A stretch of 64,000 nucleotides of DNA from an uncultured Alphaproteobacteria bacterium. GTDB taxonomy: Bacteria > Pseudomonadota > Alphaproteobacteria > Rs-D84. Under the pieces are notes generated by a model. The model had not been told where the DNA came from, made no database searches, and worked only from the letters and a program-made list of their open reading frames with translations. Shown in pieces: positions 40,224 to 49,807 of this stretch. A program made the translations under genes and the position numbers. Where the stretch lies: the NCBI GenBank assembly GCA_946623825.1, contig CAMORN010000002.1:84237-148236 (forward strand), given 5' to 3'. Position 1 is the stretch's first letter, and each line of letters opens with the position of its first letter.

Positions 40224-40247
40224 CCGATAATTCCGTGGAATTATCGG
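40224..40247. repeat. Perfect 11-bp inverted repeat
   Basis: CCGATAATTCC gt GGAATTATCGG. Confidence 0.9.
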
Positions 40248-40335
40248 ACCGGAATGCGAAAAAAATTTCCAGTGCCGGGTGGGGTGTCAAAGGTATGCTT
40301 CCCAAAAACATCTTGTCCCCATTCGTCATATGGAA

Positions 40336-40376
40336 AACCGTACCACGATTTTCCTCCGATAAAATTTGGTACGGTT
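40336..40376. repeat. 10-bp inverted repeat with 21-nt spacer
   Basis: AACCGTACCA ... TGGTACGGTT. Confidence 0.85.
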
Positions 40377-40404
40377 CTGTTGGTGGGGAACCCCACCAAC
40401 AGAA
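40375..40404. repeat. Perfect 14-bp inverted repeat with AA loop
   Basis: TTCTGTTGGTGGGG aa CCCCACCAACAGAA. Confidence 0.92.
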
Positions 40405-40499
40405 AAAACCGATTTGCCTGAATAAAGCAAAAACCAATTGGCATATCATTTCGGTATGTCAATGAAAGGGAAATTATGGTTCTCTTTCTTTTTCCTAAG

Positions 40500-40526
40500 C
40501 ACCCCGATTATTCGGGGTGTTTTATT
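40500..40526 (+). terminator. Rho-independent terminator
   Basis: CACCCCGAttatTCGGGGTG then TTTTATTT. Confidence 0.85.
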
Positions 40527-40527
40527 T

Positions 40528-40553
40528 CCGTCTCCGCTACGCTTCGTCGCGAT
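40528..40553. repeat. Third, stemless copy of the repeat found in the 2.2 and 3.6 kb terminator loops
   Basis: ccgtctccgctacgcttcgtcgcgat versus ccgtcttcgctatgcttcgtcgcgat (two differences). Confidence 0.8.
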
Positions 40554-40554
40554 T

Positions 40555-41058
40555 TTATTTATTGAAATATTTTTTAAGGGTATTATATGCCTCTGTTATG
40601 CGGGTAAATTCGTTCATTGCATTGGTTTTATTTTTCGCAGTATCTGGGTGGTGTTTTTTTGCCAATGCACGATATTTAGACGCGACTTCGTTCCAAGATG
40701 ATGTGATTGATAAATCAAACACAGAAAACGCGGTTGATATTTGTGAAGATATTGTTTTGCGTCGTGTTGGAATTTTATCAAATCTGGTTCGTCCGGTTAA
40801 GAAATCATTTATGAATTTAACATAATCTTGTTTTGTTTTGTTTGCTTGTTTGATGTCTTTATCTGCGATTCCAAATGTTTCGCGTTCCCATTCATCGTTG
40901 ATTTCGTCGGGTGTCATATTTGCATAATAATTCCAATTTTTATTGTATTCAGCCGCGTGTTCTTTGCAGAACCACCAATATTCTTTCAATTCACGTGTTT
41001 TTGGTGCACGGCAGATTCCAGCCTTGGTACAACCCGCATGGTCGCATTTTTTTATCAT
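40555..41058 (-). CDS. DnaJ-domain protein (C-terminal J domain)
   Basis: WNEVASKYRALAKKHHPDTAKNKTNAMNEFTRITEAYNTLKK including HPD motif. Confidence 0.9.
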   Translation of the reverse strand: MIKKCDHAGCTKAGICRAPKTRELKEYWWFCKEHAAEYNKNWNYYANMTPDEINDEWERETFGIADKDIKQANKTKQDYVKFINDFLTGRTRFDKIPTRRKTISSQISTAFSVFDLSITSSWNEVASKYRALAKKHHPDTAKNKTNAMNEFTRITEAYNTLKKYFNK

Positions 41059-41925
41059 CTATATATCCTTTATCTTATTATGTGCCAACGGATGTGCGTT
41101 TTCAACCGTATCGCGTAATTTTTCAGGCAAAACATGTGTATAAATTTGTGTGGTGGAAATATCTTCGTGTCCCAACATTGTTTGTATCACACGCAAATTC
41201 GCACCACCTGCCAATAAATGTGAAGCAAACGAATGGCGCAATACGTGTGGCGAAACCCTGTGTTGGTCGATACCAGCCAACAGGGCGCATTTTTTTAATA
41301 TCTTGAAAAATCCGTCACGGGTTATATGACCGTCTTTGGCAGATGACGGAAATATATATTTAGAATCGCTGTCTCTTAATTCAAGCCATTTACGCAGGGC
41401 ATGTTGTGCGGCTTCGTGCATAGGAACCAATCTTTCCTTGGCACCTTTGCCGTGAATTAATAATTTATCGCCAAGGTTTGCTGACATTGGTAATTCGCAT
41501 AATTCAGATACACGTAATCCAGATGCGTACAACAATTCAATCATGCAACGTAATCTGACTGAATTTTTTGTGTCGCCAGCAGATGATATCAATAATTCTA
41601 TTTCCTGTGGTGATAAATATTTCGGTAATGCGCGTCCGCGTTTTGGTAATTCAAGATTCGCAGTTGGATTTTTTGTTATGATTTTTTCAAGCATTAAAAA
41701 TTTATAAAAACTGCGCAGGGCGCTTGCCTTTCTGGCAATTGATGACGGTTTATCTGGCAGGTGTGATAAATAATTTTGTATGTCTTCATTTGTCGCATTT
41801 AATAAATCGCCAATTTCATTTTGAGCCGCTTTCAAATCAGAAGAATAAGCAATCAATGTCTTTTGACTGCGTCCTTTTTCAGCAGACATTGCCTCGAGAA
41901 AAATTTCAATGTGATTTATGGCCAT
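41059..41925 (-). CDS. Site-specific tyrosine recombinase, XerC/XerD family
   Basis: ASGLRVSELCEL, HVLRHSFASHLLAGGANLRVIQTMLGHEDISTTQIYTHV. Confidence 0.92.
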   Translation of the reverse strand: MAINHIEIFLEAMSAEKGRSQKTLIAYSSDLKAAQNEIGDLLNATNEDIQNYLSHLPDKPSSIARKASALRSFYKFLMLEKIITKNPTANLELPKRGRALPKYLSPQEIELLISSAGDTKNSVRLRCMIELLYASGLRVSELCELPMSANLGDKLLIHGKGAKERLVPMHEAAQHALRKWLELRDSDSKYIFPSSAKDGHITRDGFFKILKKCALLAGIDQHRVSPHVLRHSFASHLLAGGANLRVIQTMLGHEDISTTQIYTHVLPEKLRDTVENAHPLAHNKIKDI

Positions 41926-42047
41926 AATACAATTTCGTTTATTTCAGGTGTTGCATTAAAAGATATTATCATCAAAATTAACAACAATATAATTATTGTC
42001 CAAATGATGTATTTTTTATGTTCTCTTTTTTTTCTGCGAATTGGCAT
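41916..42047 (-). CDS. Small membrane ORF, 43 aa, stop overlapping the xer start; not in the supplied ORF track
   Basis: MPIRRKKREHKKYIIWTIIILLLILMIISFNATPEINEIVLWP; basic N-terminus plus one TM. Confidence 0.5.
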   Translation of the reverse strand: MPIRRKKREHKKYIIWTIIILLLILMIISFNATPEINEIVLWP

Positions 42048-42060
42048 GGTTTATGTTTCC

Positions 42061-43125
42061 TTATATTGTGTCAAAACTGGTTAAAAATATGCATGCGCCT
42101 GCAATGATAATTATTTGTGGTGCGATGATAGATATCAATGGTGGTAATGTTCCAGATACCCCCAATGCATTAAACAAATTTACGATAAAATATAACGCAA
42201 AACAGGTCATTATACCCAAACTGAATTTTATTCCGAAACTGTAATTTCTGCGCTGTTTAGTTTGGGAAAAAGCAATTCCTAATATCACCATAGCAATTAA
42301 TGTTAAAGGTAAAAACAACAGTGTCCATAATTGAACACGATGCCCGCGTGTTATAACACCAATTGATTCCATGTTTTTTATAAAACTAGGTAATTTCCAA
42401 AATGAAATTTGATCTGGTTGCAGGTATCTTTCGAGAACTGTTTTTGGTGTCAATTGGGTTGTTGTTTCAAAATCTGATTTTGTTGGGATTCCTTCTGAAT
42501 TTATGATTGTTGCGTTGTTTGTTTTTATACCGTCATCAGATAATATTGCGGTGTTTGTTGTTATTCGTTTCGATAATTTGAAATTTTCATCTTGGATAAA
42601 TATAGAAACTTGTTGTAAAACAATTTCTTTGTTTTTTATATTCATATTATTTGCGTGTACGGTTAAATAACCGTCATCGCGTGCCTCTCTTAACCAAATG
42701 GCGTTATCTATTAATTTTAATTCGTGGTTTGTCAGATTTTGTGTAGATAAACTGACAGAATAAGGGTTAATGATAGTTGCTGTTATAATTCCGATTATCA
42801 CCGCACCAGCCAAAAATGGTTTTGCAATCTGGTAAGGCGACAACCCCGCGCCAGATATAATTATCAATTCTGAAGATTTTGTTAAATTGTAAAAAGCAAC
42901 CAATGTCCCCATAAACACAGCCAACGGCAAAAACATAGGAATATATTCCAATAAACGTATCCACGCATCTAATAATGTTGATACTGTATCTGGGTTTGAT
43001 GCCAGTCTTTCAACAAAAGTAACCGCAAAAATAATTCCGCATACGGTCAACATGACAAGCAAAAAACTCGCAAAGAATCTGCGCATAAGGAATCTTGTCA
43101 AAACAGACATTTTAAATCTATACAT
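42061..43125 (-). CDS. LptF/LptG (YjgP/YjgQ) family LPS export permease
   Basis: RFLMRRFFASFLLVMLTVCGIIFAVTFVE, MFLPLAVFMGTLVAFYNLTKSSELIIISGAGLS. Confidence 0.9.
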   Translation of the reverse strand: MYRFKMSVLTRFLMRRFFASFLLVMLTVCGIIFAVTFVERLASNPDTVSTLLDAWIRLLEYIPMFLPLAVFMGTLVAFYNLTKSSELIIISGAGLSPYQIAKPFLAGAVIIGIITATIINPYSVSLSTQNLTNHELKLIDNAIWLREARDDGYLTVHANNMNIKNKEIVLQQVSIFIQDENFKLSKRITTNTAILSDDGIKTNNATIINSEGIPTKSDFETTTQLTPKTVLERYLQPDQISFWKLPSFIKNMESIGVITRGHRVQLWTLLFLPLTLIAMVILGIAFSQTKQRRNYSFGIKFSLGIMTCFALYFIVNLFNALGVSGTLPPLISIIAPQIIIIAGACIFLTSFDTI

Positions 43126-43211
43126 AATCATATAGTATAATCGTTTGATTTCATAATTGCAAAATTAAAATTTATGTTATATCTTTATGTCTAAAATATT
43201 GGGGGTTTATT

Positions 43212-43682
43212 ATGGAAAAAAGTCCAATATCTCGTCAGGGATATAATAAAGTATTAGAAGAACTGAAAGATTTGAAGGAAAATCAAAGACCAGAAATATT
43301 AAAGGTTGTTCAATGGGCGCGTTCTTTGGGTGATTTGTCTGAAAACGCTGATTACAGTGCCGCGAAAGAAAAACAACGTCAAATTGATAAAAGAATTCAA
43401 TATTTAGAAGGTGTTGTAAATAACGCTAATATCATAGATGTTGAAAATTTGTCTGGAAACAGAATTGTTTTTGGTGCAAAAGTTGTCGCCGAAGATGAAG
43501 AGGGCAATAAAATGGAATGCCGTATTTTGTCTGATTTAGAATCTGACGGTAAAATGGTTATTTCTTGTAATTCACCGGTTGGACACGCGATGATTGGGAA
43601 ATGTGTTGGTGATTATTGTACTGTGAATTTGCCAAGCGGTAAAAAAGAATTTGAAATCATAGAAGTTAAATTCAAGGATTAA
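43212..43682 (+). CDS. greA: Transcription elongation factor GreA
   Basis: ISRQGYNKVLEELKDLK, GDLSENADYSAAKEKQ, PVGHAMIGK. Confidence 0.95.
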   Translation: MEKSPISRQGYNKVLEELKDLKENQRPEILKVVQWARSLGDLSENADYSAAKEKQRQIDKRIQYLEGVVNNANIIDVENLSGNRIVFGAKVVAEDEEGNKMECRILSDLESDGKMVISCNSPVGHAMIGKCVGDYCTVNLPSGKKEFEIIEVKFKD

Positions 43683-43683
43683 A

Positions 43684-45420
43684 ATGTCTGTTCGTGTTCT
43701 GCCAGATTTTCTTGTCAATCAAATCGCTGCGGGCGAAGTGGTTGAAAGACCGGCTTCGGTTGTCAAAGAATTGGTGGAAAATGCGCTGGACGCGGGGGCA
43801 GATCAAATTATCATAGATGTTATTGATGGTGGCCGAACATTGATTTCTGTTATAGATAATGGTTCGGGAATGAGTAAACAAGATTTACAAAATTGTGTTT
43901 TGCGTCACGCCACATCTAAATTGCCAGATGATGATTTATTGAATATAAATTTTATGGGATTCCGTGGTGAAGCTTTGCCGTCAATTGCATCTGTATCGAA
44001 TATGACAATAGATACTTTCCATGATGGCGAAGAAAATGGTTGGTGTTTTGATGTGTCAAATAATGAAATAAAACCGTCTGCATGGGAAAACGGCACACGG
44101 ATAAAAGTTGCAAATTTATTTGCACGCACACCTGCACGATTAAAATTCTTGCATTCAGACAAAGCAGAAATGTTGGCGATTGTTGATACTGTAAAAAGAT
44201 TGGCAATGGGCAGATGTGATGTTGGTTTTGTTTTGAATAACAAATGGCGTTTTCCAAAAGACCAAGATTTAATTGAACGCGTTATTTCTGTTATGGGTGA
44301 AGATGTTCGTGGTCAAATGTTAAATGTTGATGTGTCATCGTCTTCTTCGCATATGCGGTTGCATGGTTTTATTTCTATGCCAATTTTAAGGCGTGCATCA
44401 TCTGTGGATCAATATTTATTTGTAAATGGTCGTCCGGTCAAGGACAAGGTTTTGGTTTCTGCTTTGCGTGCGGCATATATAGATGTTATGCATGCTCGTG
44501 AATTTCCGTTGTGCGCATTATATCTTGAATTACCAACCAGAGAGGTTGATGTTAATGTTTCACCTGCAAAAACAGAGGTACATTTTCTTGAACCAACACA
44601 TGTGCGTTCTTTTATAATTAAAAATTTAAGGGAAGTTTTATCAAAAACATTAAACCAAAATATTTCTGAAAATGTTTATAAAGAAAACAGCGAACAATTT
44701 GAGATTCCTTTGACCCATGTTCAAACTTTCTTTAATAATCATAAAAATGATTTTCAAAATCGTTCTTTTGTAAGTGAACCACATAATTTTAATCAAATAA
44801 ACAATCAACAAAAAACCGAAGATGTTGTTGTTGATAATAATGTATCTGATTTTGATTTGCCGTTGGGGCGCGTTATTGGACAATTAAGCAATAAATATAT
44901 ATTGGCTGAAAACAAAGACGGTTTTGTTATTGTTGATCAACATGCGGCACACGAAAGAATAACCTATGAAAAATTGCGTACAAAAACAATAAAAACACAA
45001 CCGTTGTTGACACCAATTGTTGTAAAATTAAAAAGTGAAGATGTTGATGCCGTTTTAACAATTATGGAAGAATTAAAAAACAGTGGTCTGCATCTGGACG
45101 AATTTGGTGATGGGGCAATTGCTATATTTGAAAAACCAGCTGATTGGGATTTGAATTGGGAAAATTGTCTGCATGAAATCGCAGATGAGGTTCGCAGTTA
45201 TGGTCATTCATCTCGTTTGGGCGAAAAATTACATTTAAAATTGGCTAATTATGCGTGTCATCATTCTGTTCGTGCGGGACAAAAATTAAATTATGAACAA
45301 ATGGACGCTTTGTTGCGTGATATAGAACGCACAGAACGCGGTGGCGAATGCAATCATGGTCGCCCAGTTTATAAAATTATACCATTATCAGAACTTGATT
45401 CTTTGTTTGAAAGAATCTAG
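43684..45420 (+). CDS. mutL: DNA mismatch repair protein MutL
   Basis: LPDFLVNQIAAGEVVERPASVVKELVENALDAGA, GFRGEALPSIASVS, endonuclease-type DQHAAHERITYE. Confidence 0.96.
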   Translation: MSVRVLPDFLVNQIAAGEVVERPASVVKELVENALDAGADQIIIDVIDGGRTLISVIDNGSGMSKQDLQNCVLRHATSKLPDDDLLNINFMGFRGEALPSIASVSNMTIDTFHDGEENGWCFDVSNNEIKPSAWENGTRIKVANLFARTPARLKFLHSDKAEMLAIVDTVKRLAMGRCDVGFVLNNKWRFPKDQDLIERVISVMGEDVRGQMLNVDVSSSSSHMRLHGFISMPILRRASSVDQYLFVNGRPVKDKVLVSALRAAYIDVMHAREFPLCALYLELPTREVDVNVSPAKTEVHFLEPTHVRSFIIKNLREVLSKTLNQNISENVYKENSEQFEIPLTHVQTFFNNHKNDFQNRSFVSEPHNFNQINNQQKTEDVVVDNNVSDFDLPLGRVIGQLSNKYILAENKDGFVIVDQHAAHERITYEKLRTKTIKTQPLLTPIVVKLKSEDVDAVLTIMEELKNSGLHLDEFGDGAIAIFEKPADWDLNWENCLHEIADEVRSYGHSSRLGEKLHLKLANYACHHSVRAGQKLNYEQMDALLRDIERTERGGECNHGRPVYKIIPLSELDSLFERI

Positions 45421-45484
45421 TGATTTTCTCTTTACTTATTTTGTTTTTTTTACTAGTCTTGTCTTATAAAAAAGGAGATTTTTC

Positions 45485-45799
45485 ATGAACGAGTCAGTCG
45501 AAGTCGTGAATCAAATAACACAAAATACACCTGCTGTATCACAACAGGGCAGTGTATGGGGCATGATTATTTATTGTGCTATAATTATCGGAATTTTATA
45601 TTTCTTTATGATACGTCCAAATAAAAAACGTATGGCAGAATATCAAAAGATGCTTGATTCTATCAAGGTTGGTAATCGTGTTATGGCTGCCGGTATTTAT
45701 GGGACAGTAAAGAAAGTAAATGAAAAAACAATCAGCCTTGAAATCGCAAAAGGTGTTGTTGTAGAAGTAAATAAAAACGCAGTTGCAAGTGTTGAATAA
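45485..45799 (+). CDS. yajC: Preprotein translocase subunit YajC
   Basis: FFMIRPNKKRMAEYQKMLDSIKVGNRVMAAGIYGTV; followed by secD-secF. Confidence 0.95.
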   Translation: MNESVEVVNQITQNTPAVSQQGSVWGMIIYCAIIIGILYFFMIRPNKKRMAEYQKMLDSIKVGNRVMAAGIYGTVKKVNEKTISLEIAKGVVVEVNKNAVASVE

Positions 45800-45815
45800 T
45801 TTAGGGGTTATAGAA

Positions 45816-47375
45816 ATGTTCAGAAAATTAGCAATTATATTTGTTTCTTTGTTTGGTATGTTGTTGGCTGTGCCAACTTTGTTCCCAAGTGCTGCACCAT
45901 ATTTTCCATCTTGGATTCAGCCAATTCCATTGGGACTTGATTTAAAAGGTGGCGCACAATTATTATTAGAGGTTGACACCAATGTTATGTTAAAAGATAA
46001 AAACGCACAATTATATGATGAAGTGCGTTCTGCAATGATAAACCGTGATAAAGGTGTTATTAGATTCTCTGATTTGCGTAATACAAAAGATGGTGTGTCT
46101 TTGGTTGTTCGTGATGGTGATGAAGTATCAAAAGCAAAAGGCAGATTGAAATCTGCGTTGGGTAATGGTGTTGATGTTTCATCGAGCGGTAAAAACTTAA
46201 CTGTTTCTTATACATCCAAGGCGCGCGATGAAATGATAGCTGACGCAATGAACCGCAGTATCGAAATCGTTCGTCGTCGTATTGATGCGCTGGGGACAAA
46301 AGAACCATCTATTCAATCTCAAAATGGAAAATATATTTTGATTCAGTTGCCTGGTGTTGATAATCCAGAACATATTAAAGATTTGATTGGTCAAACTGCA
46401 AAGATGACTTTCCATCTTGTTAATGAAAATATTACAAATGAACAAATTGCTTCTGGTCGTGCGCCAAGTGGTACTATGTTCTTGCCTTATATGGACAGTC
46501 CAAATCAAATGGTTCCTGTGTATTCTCATGTAGAAGTATCGGGGGACAGTTTGAAAAATTCTCAGGCTGATTTTGATCAAAATAATATGCCTGTTGTGAC
46601 AACTGAATTTGATGCGTCTGGTGCGCGTCGTTTTGCGAAATTGACAACAGAACATGTTAACGAACGTTTCGCAATTGTTCTTGATGGCAAGGTTTTATCT
46701 GCACCAACAATTCGTGAACCAATCCCAGGGGGACGTGGTCAAATTTCTGGCGGTTTCTCGTTACAGGGGGCAAAAGATTTAGCTGTGTTATTGCGTTCTG
46801 GTGCATTGCCTGCGCCTTTGACAGTTATAGAAGAAAGAACGGTTGGAGCGGGGCTTGGTGCCGATACAATCGCAACTGGTAAAATCGGTTCTGCCGTTGG
46901 TGTATTATTCATATTGATATTTATGGTAATGCTTTACGGTGTATTTGGTTTGTTTGCAGACATTGTTTTGATTGTCAATTTGATGATGATTGTTGGTGTG
47001 TCCGCTTTGTTGGGTGCAACATTAACATTGCCTGGTATTGCGGGTATCGTTTTGACATTAGGTATGGCGGTTGATGCAAACATTTTGCCGTTTGAAAGAA
47101 TTCGTGATGAAGTGCGCAGCGGTGTTCCAACATTGCGTGCGGTTGATTATGGTTTTACGCGTTCTACCAAAACAGTGTTAGACGGTGAATTAACTAATTT
47201 AATTTGCGCATTGATTTTGTTCCAATTTGGGGCAGGTCCAATTCGTGGTTTTGCGGTTACATTGTCTATTGGTGTTGCGACTACTTTGTTCACATGTTTG
47301 TTATTGACAAAGGTTTTTGTTGATTACTATATGAACGGTAAAAGTAGAAAAATTGGTTTTGTAAGAGTTAAATAA
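45816..47375 (+). CDS. secD: Protein translocase subunit SecD
   Basis: GLDLKGGAQLLLEVD, RRRIDALGTKEPSIQ, GMAVDANILPFERIRDE. Confidence 0.96.
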   Translation: MFRKLAIIFVSLFGMLLAVPTLFPSAAPYFPSWIQPIPLGLDLKGGAQLLLEVDTNVMLKDKNAQLYDEVRSAMINRDKGVIRFSDLRNTKDGVSLVVRDGDEVSKAKGRLKSALGNGVDVSSSGKNLTVSYTSKARDEMIADAMNRSIEIVRRRIDALGTKEPSIQSQNGKYILIQLPGVDNPEHIKDLIGQTAKMTFHLVNENITNEQIASGRAPSGTMFLPYMDSPNQMVPVYSHVEVSGDSLKNSQADFDQNNMPVVTTEFDASGARRFAKLTTEHVNERFAIVLDGKVLSAPTIREPIPGGRGQISGGFSLQGAKDLAVLLRSGALPAPLTVIEERTVGAGLGADTIATGKIGSAVGVLFILIFMVMLYGVFGLFADIVLIVNLMMIVGVSALLGATLTLPGIAGIVLTLGMAVDANILPFERIRDEVRSGVPTLRAVDYGFTRSTKTVLDGELTNLICALILFQFGAGPIRGFAVTLSIGVATTLFTCLLLTKVFVDYYMNGKSRKIGFVRVK

Positions 47376-47402
47376 TAAATAAAAAATGCGAAGGAGTTAG
47401 TT

Positions 47403-48266
47403 ATGAAATTGCATTTTATGAAATATCGTAAATTGTCATATTGGATTTCTGCAATCTGTGTTGCGTTGTCTATATTATCAATATGTGTGAAAGGTTTTAA
47501 TTATGGGATTGATTTCTCTGGTGGTATTTCTATGGAGGTAACACCTGTATCTGCAGATTATACTGTGGATAAAATGCGTCATGATTTAGCAGCTTTCAGT
47601 CCTGAATTACAATCTGTTGATAATAATTCTGTATTGTTGCGCGTTGGTTTACCAAAGGGTTCAACAGATGAACAATTAAATGCACGTGTAAGCGAAATCA
47701 AAAACATATTGGGTAATCGTGTCGAATATTCACAAGTTCAAGTTGTTGGACCAAAAATCGGTGGCGAATTGATTCGTGGTGGTGTATTGGCTATATTGGT
47801 ATCTTTTGTCATGATGGCTGTATACATTTGGGTTCGTTATCGTGGTGGTTATGCCGTTGGTTCTTTCGTGTCTTTGATATTTGACCTTGTGTTAATGTTC
47901 GGATTCTTTTCTGCAACAGGACTTGAATTTAACCAGACCGCAATTGCAGTTATTTTGATGGGTGTTGGTTATTCTGTTAATGATAAAGTTGTGAACTATG
48001 ACAGAATTGATGAAAATATCAAAAAATATCACAAAATGCCAATGAGCGATGTTATTGATTTGTCTGTGAACGAGATGTTATACAGAACAATCATGACCAG
48101 CGTTTCTACAATTTTAGCCATGGTTGGTATTTATATTTTCGGTGGTCAAATGTTGCAAGAATTTGCAATCGCAATGACTTTCTCTATCGTCAGTGGCACA
48201 TTAACAAGTATTTATATTTCTAATGTTATCTTGTACCACTTTAATTTAAGAGAAACAGATTATTAA
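47403..48266 (+). CDS. secF: Protein translocase subunit SecF
   Basis: FNYGIDFSGGISMEV, GYSVNDKVVNYDRIDEN. Confidence 0.96.
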   Translation: MKLHFMKYRKLSYWISAICVALSILSICVKGFNYGIDFSGGISMEVTPVSADYTVDKMRHDLAAFSPELQSVDNNSVLLRVGLPKGSTDEQLNARVSEIKNILGNRVEYSQVQVVGPKIGGELIRGGVLAILVSFVMMAVYIWVRYRGGYAVGSFVSLIFDLVLMFGFFSATGLEFNQTAIAVILMGVGYSVNDKVVNYDRIDENIKKYHKMPMSDVIDLSVNEMLYRTIMTSVSTILAMVGIYIFGGQMLQEFAIAMTFSIVSGTLTSIYISNVILYHFNLRETDY

Positions 48267-48297
48267 TTTTATTCCCAGAAAGGAAAGGAGGAAATAC

Positions 48298-49806
48298 ATG
48301 AATATAAAACAAATCTTTTTATTTCTGGGGGTATTTTTAATACCAAATTTTGCGGTTTCTTCAGAACTGTTTTTTGATGATGAAAAAATTCAAACGGGTC
48401 TTGATGTCCATGCGGTATCAAATGTTTTTGCAGACATTTATGAAAAATTAGATGGTGTTCATTGGGCTGGTAAAAGTGTTGATGTTGCAATTGAAAGTTT
48501 AGAAACATTAAATCCAAATGCACATATAGCAGCAACCGGTGAAAGGGCTGTGTTGGTGTGGGGTGATGAATTGATTGCTAATTATCCATACCCAAAAGAA
48601 AAAGATTGGAAATCATACGGTGAAATAACAACTGCATTATTGGTCAAGATGCGTGAAAGAGATTCTGCACTGCGTTCATTGCAAGATGCGGGTTTATATG
48701 AAGTTGTTGTTAATGCTTTGTTAAAAGGTGTTGATCAAAATGGGACTTATATTTATTCCCGTGATTTAATAAATGCATATGATACAAAAATTTTAACCAG
48801 TATCGGTTTAGATGGTGGGCGTGATTTTCGTGGTAATTTCAGAATCACTGGTGTTTATAAAGATTCACCGGCAGATTTAGCGGGTTTAAGGGAAGGCGAT
48901 ATTATATCTGAAATAAATGGTCAACGCGTTGCAGATATGAATGACGGGGAAATATCTGGTATATTGGCGGGGTATAATTCTGGAACTTGCAAGTTTAAAT
49001 TATTAACACCATTTGGAAACAGAAATGTTACATTGCGTCGTGCGACAATTGTTTTAGCAGATGCAGATGTTATTTATCGTGCAAAAAACGAAACAATGAA
49101 TGGAATACTTGAAATAGTGATTCATAATATAACAGATGGTGCAGTAAATATTGTTAATGAAGCTTTGAATAAACATGCCAATATTGGTGGTGTTATTCTT
49201 GATTTAAGAACTGCTGCCGGTGAAGATGAAAAAGCTGTTGCAAAATTGGCTGGTTTATTTGTTGGTCAAAAACCAGTAATGATTGTATCTGAAACATCTG
49301 TTGATGAATTAGAAGTTATTCCGGGTGGTGATGCGATAACAGATGTGCCTGTTGTTGTTCTGATTTCAGATAACACACGTGGTACAGCAGAAGCATTAGC
49401 ATCAACATTTTATGAAAACAAACGTGGTGTTTTGATTGGAACACCAACAGCGGGTCGTGCCAGAATTGCGACACATATAGATTTGAAAAATGGTGGTGTG
49501 TTGGAATTGTTAAATAAATCTATTAAATCTGGAAATGGCAGGGATATTGATGGTCGTGGTGTTTTCCCATTGGTTTGTTTATCTAATATTCGTTCGTCAT
49601 CTGAACAGGAAGCTTTTTTCTTGAATGTTATGAATGATAATTTTAATGCACATGATTATAATAAAGATAAAAGTGTCAATATAAAAGCTTTAAGAAAAGC
49701 TTGTCCGGTAATTCAATCTGGTACAGATGAAGATAATTTATCAATTGGTATCAGTGCAAAAATTTTAACAAATAAAAGTTTATATGAACAATTAATGGAT
49801 TTATAA
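48298..49806 (+). CDS. S41 (C-terminal processing) peptidase-family protein with PDZ domain; probably catalytically inactive
   Basis: Signal peptide, PDZ (ITGVYKDSPADLAGLREGDIISEINGQRV), S41-like VPVVVLISDNTRGTAEALASTFYENKRGVLIGTPTAGRA. Confidence 0.82.
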   Translation: MNIKQIFLFLGVFLIPNFAVSSELFFDDEKIQTGLDVHAVSNVFADIYEKLDGVHWAGKSVDVAIESLETLNPNAHIAATGERAVLVWGDELIANYPYPKEKDWKSYGEITTALLVKMRERDSALRSLQDAGLYEVVVNALLKGVDQNGTYIYSRDLINAYDTKILTSIGLDGGRDFRGNFRITGVYKDSPADLAGLREGDIISEINGQRVADMNDGEISGILAGYNSGTCKFKLLTPFGNRNVTLRRATIVLADADVIYRAKNETMNGILEIVIHNITDGAVNIVNEALNKHANIGGVILDLRTAAGEDEKAVAKLAGLFVGQKPVMIVSETSVDELEVIPGGDAITDVPVVVLISDNTRGTAEALASTFYENKRGVLIGTPTAGRARIATHIDLKNGGVLELLNKSIKSGNGRDIDGRGVFPLVCLSNIRSSSEQEAFFLNVMNDNFNAHDYNKDKSVNIKALRKACPVIQSGTDEDNLSIGISAKILTNKSLYEQLMDL

Positions 49807-49807
49807 A

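Noticed and set aside
40207-40465. Overlapping 70-80 aa ORFs on both strands downstream of the surface protein
   Set aside because: They coincide with long palindromes and lack family features. Best explained as open frames created by structured DNA.
41059-41925. Xer-family recombinase as a mobile-element or phase-variation integrase acting on the nearby palindromes
   Set aside because: Sequence and neighbours (LptF/G-type permease) look like the housekeeping xerC/xerD. Only a speculative link to the palindromes is kept.
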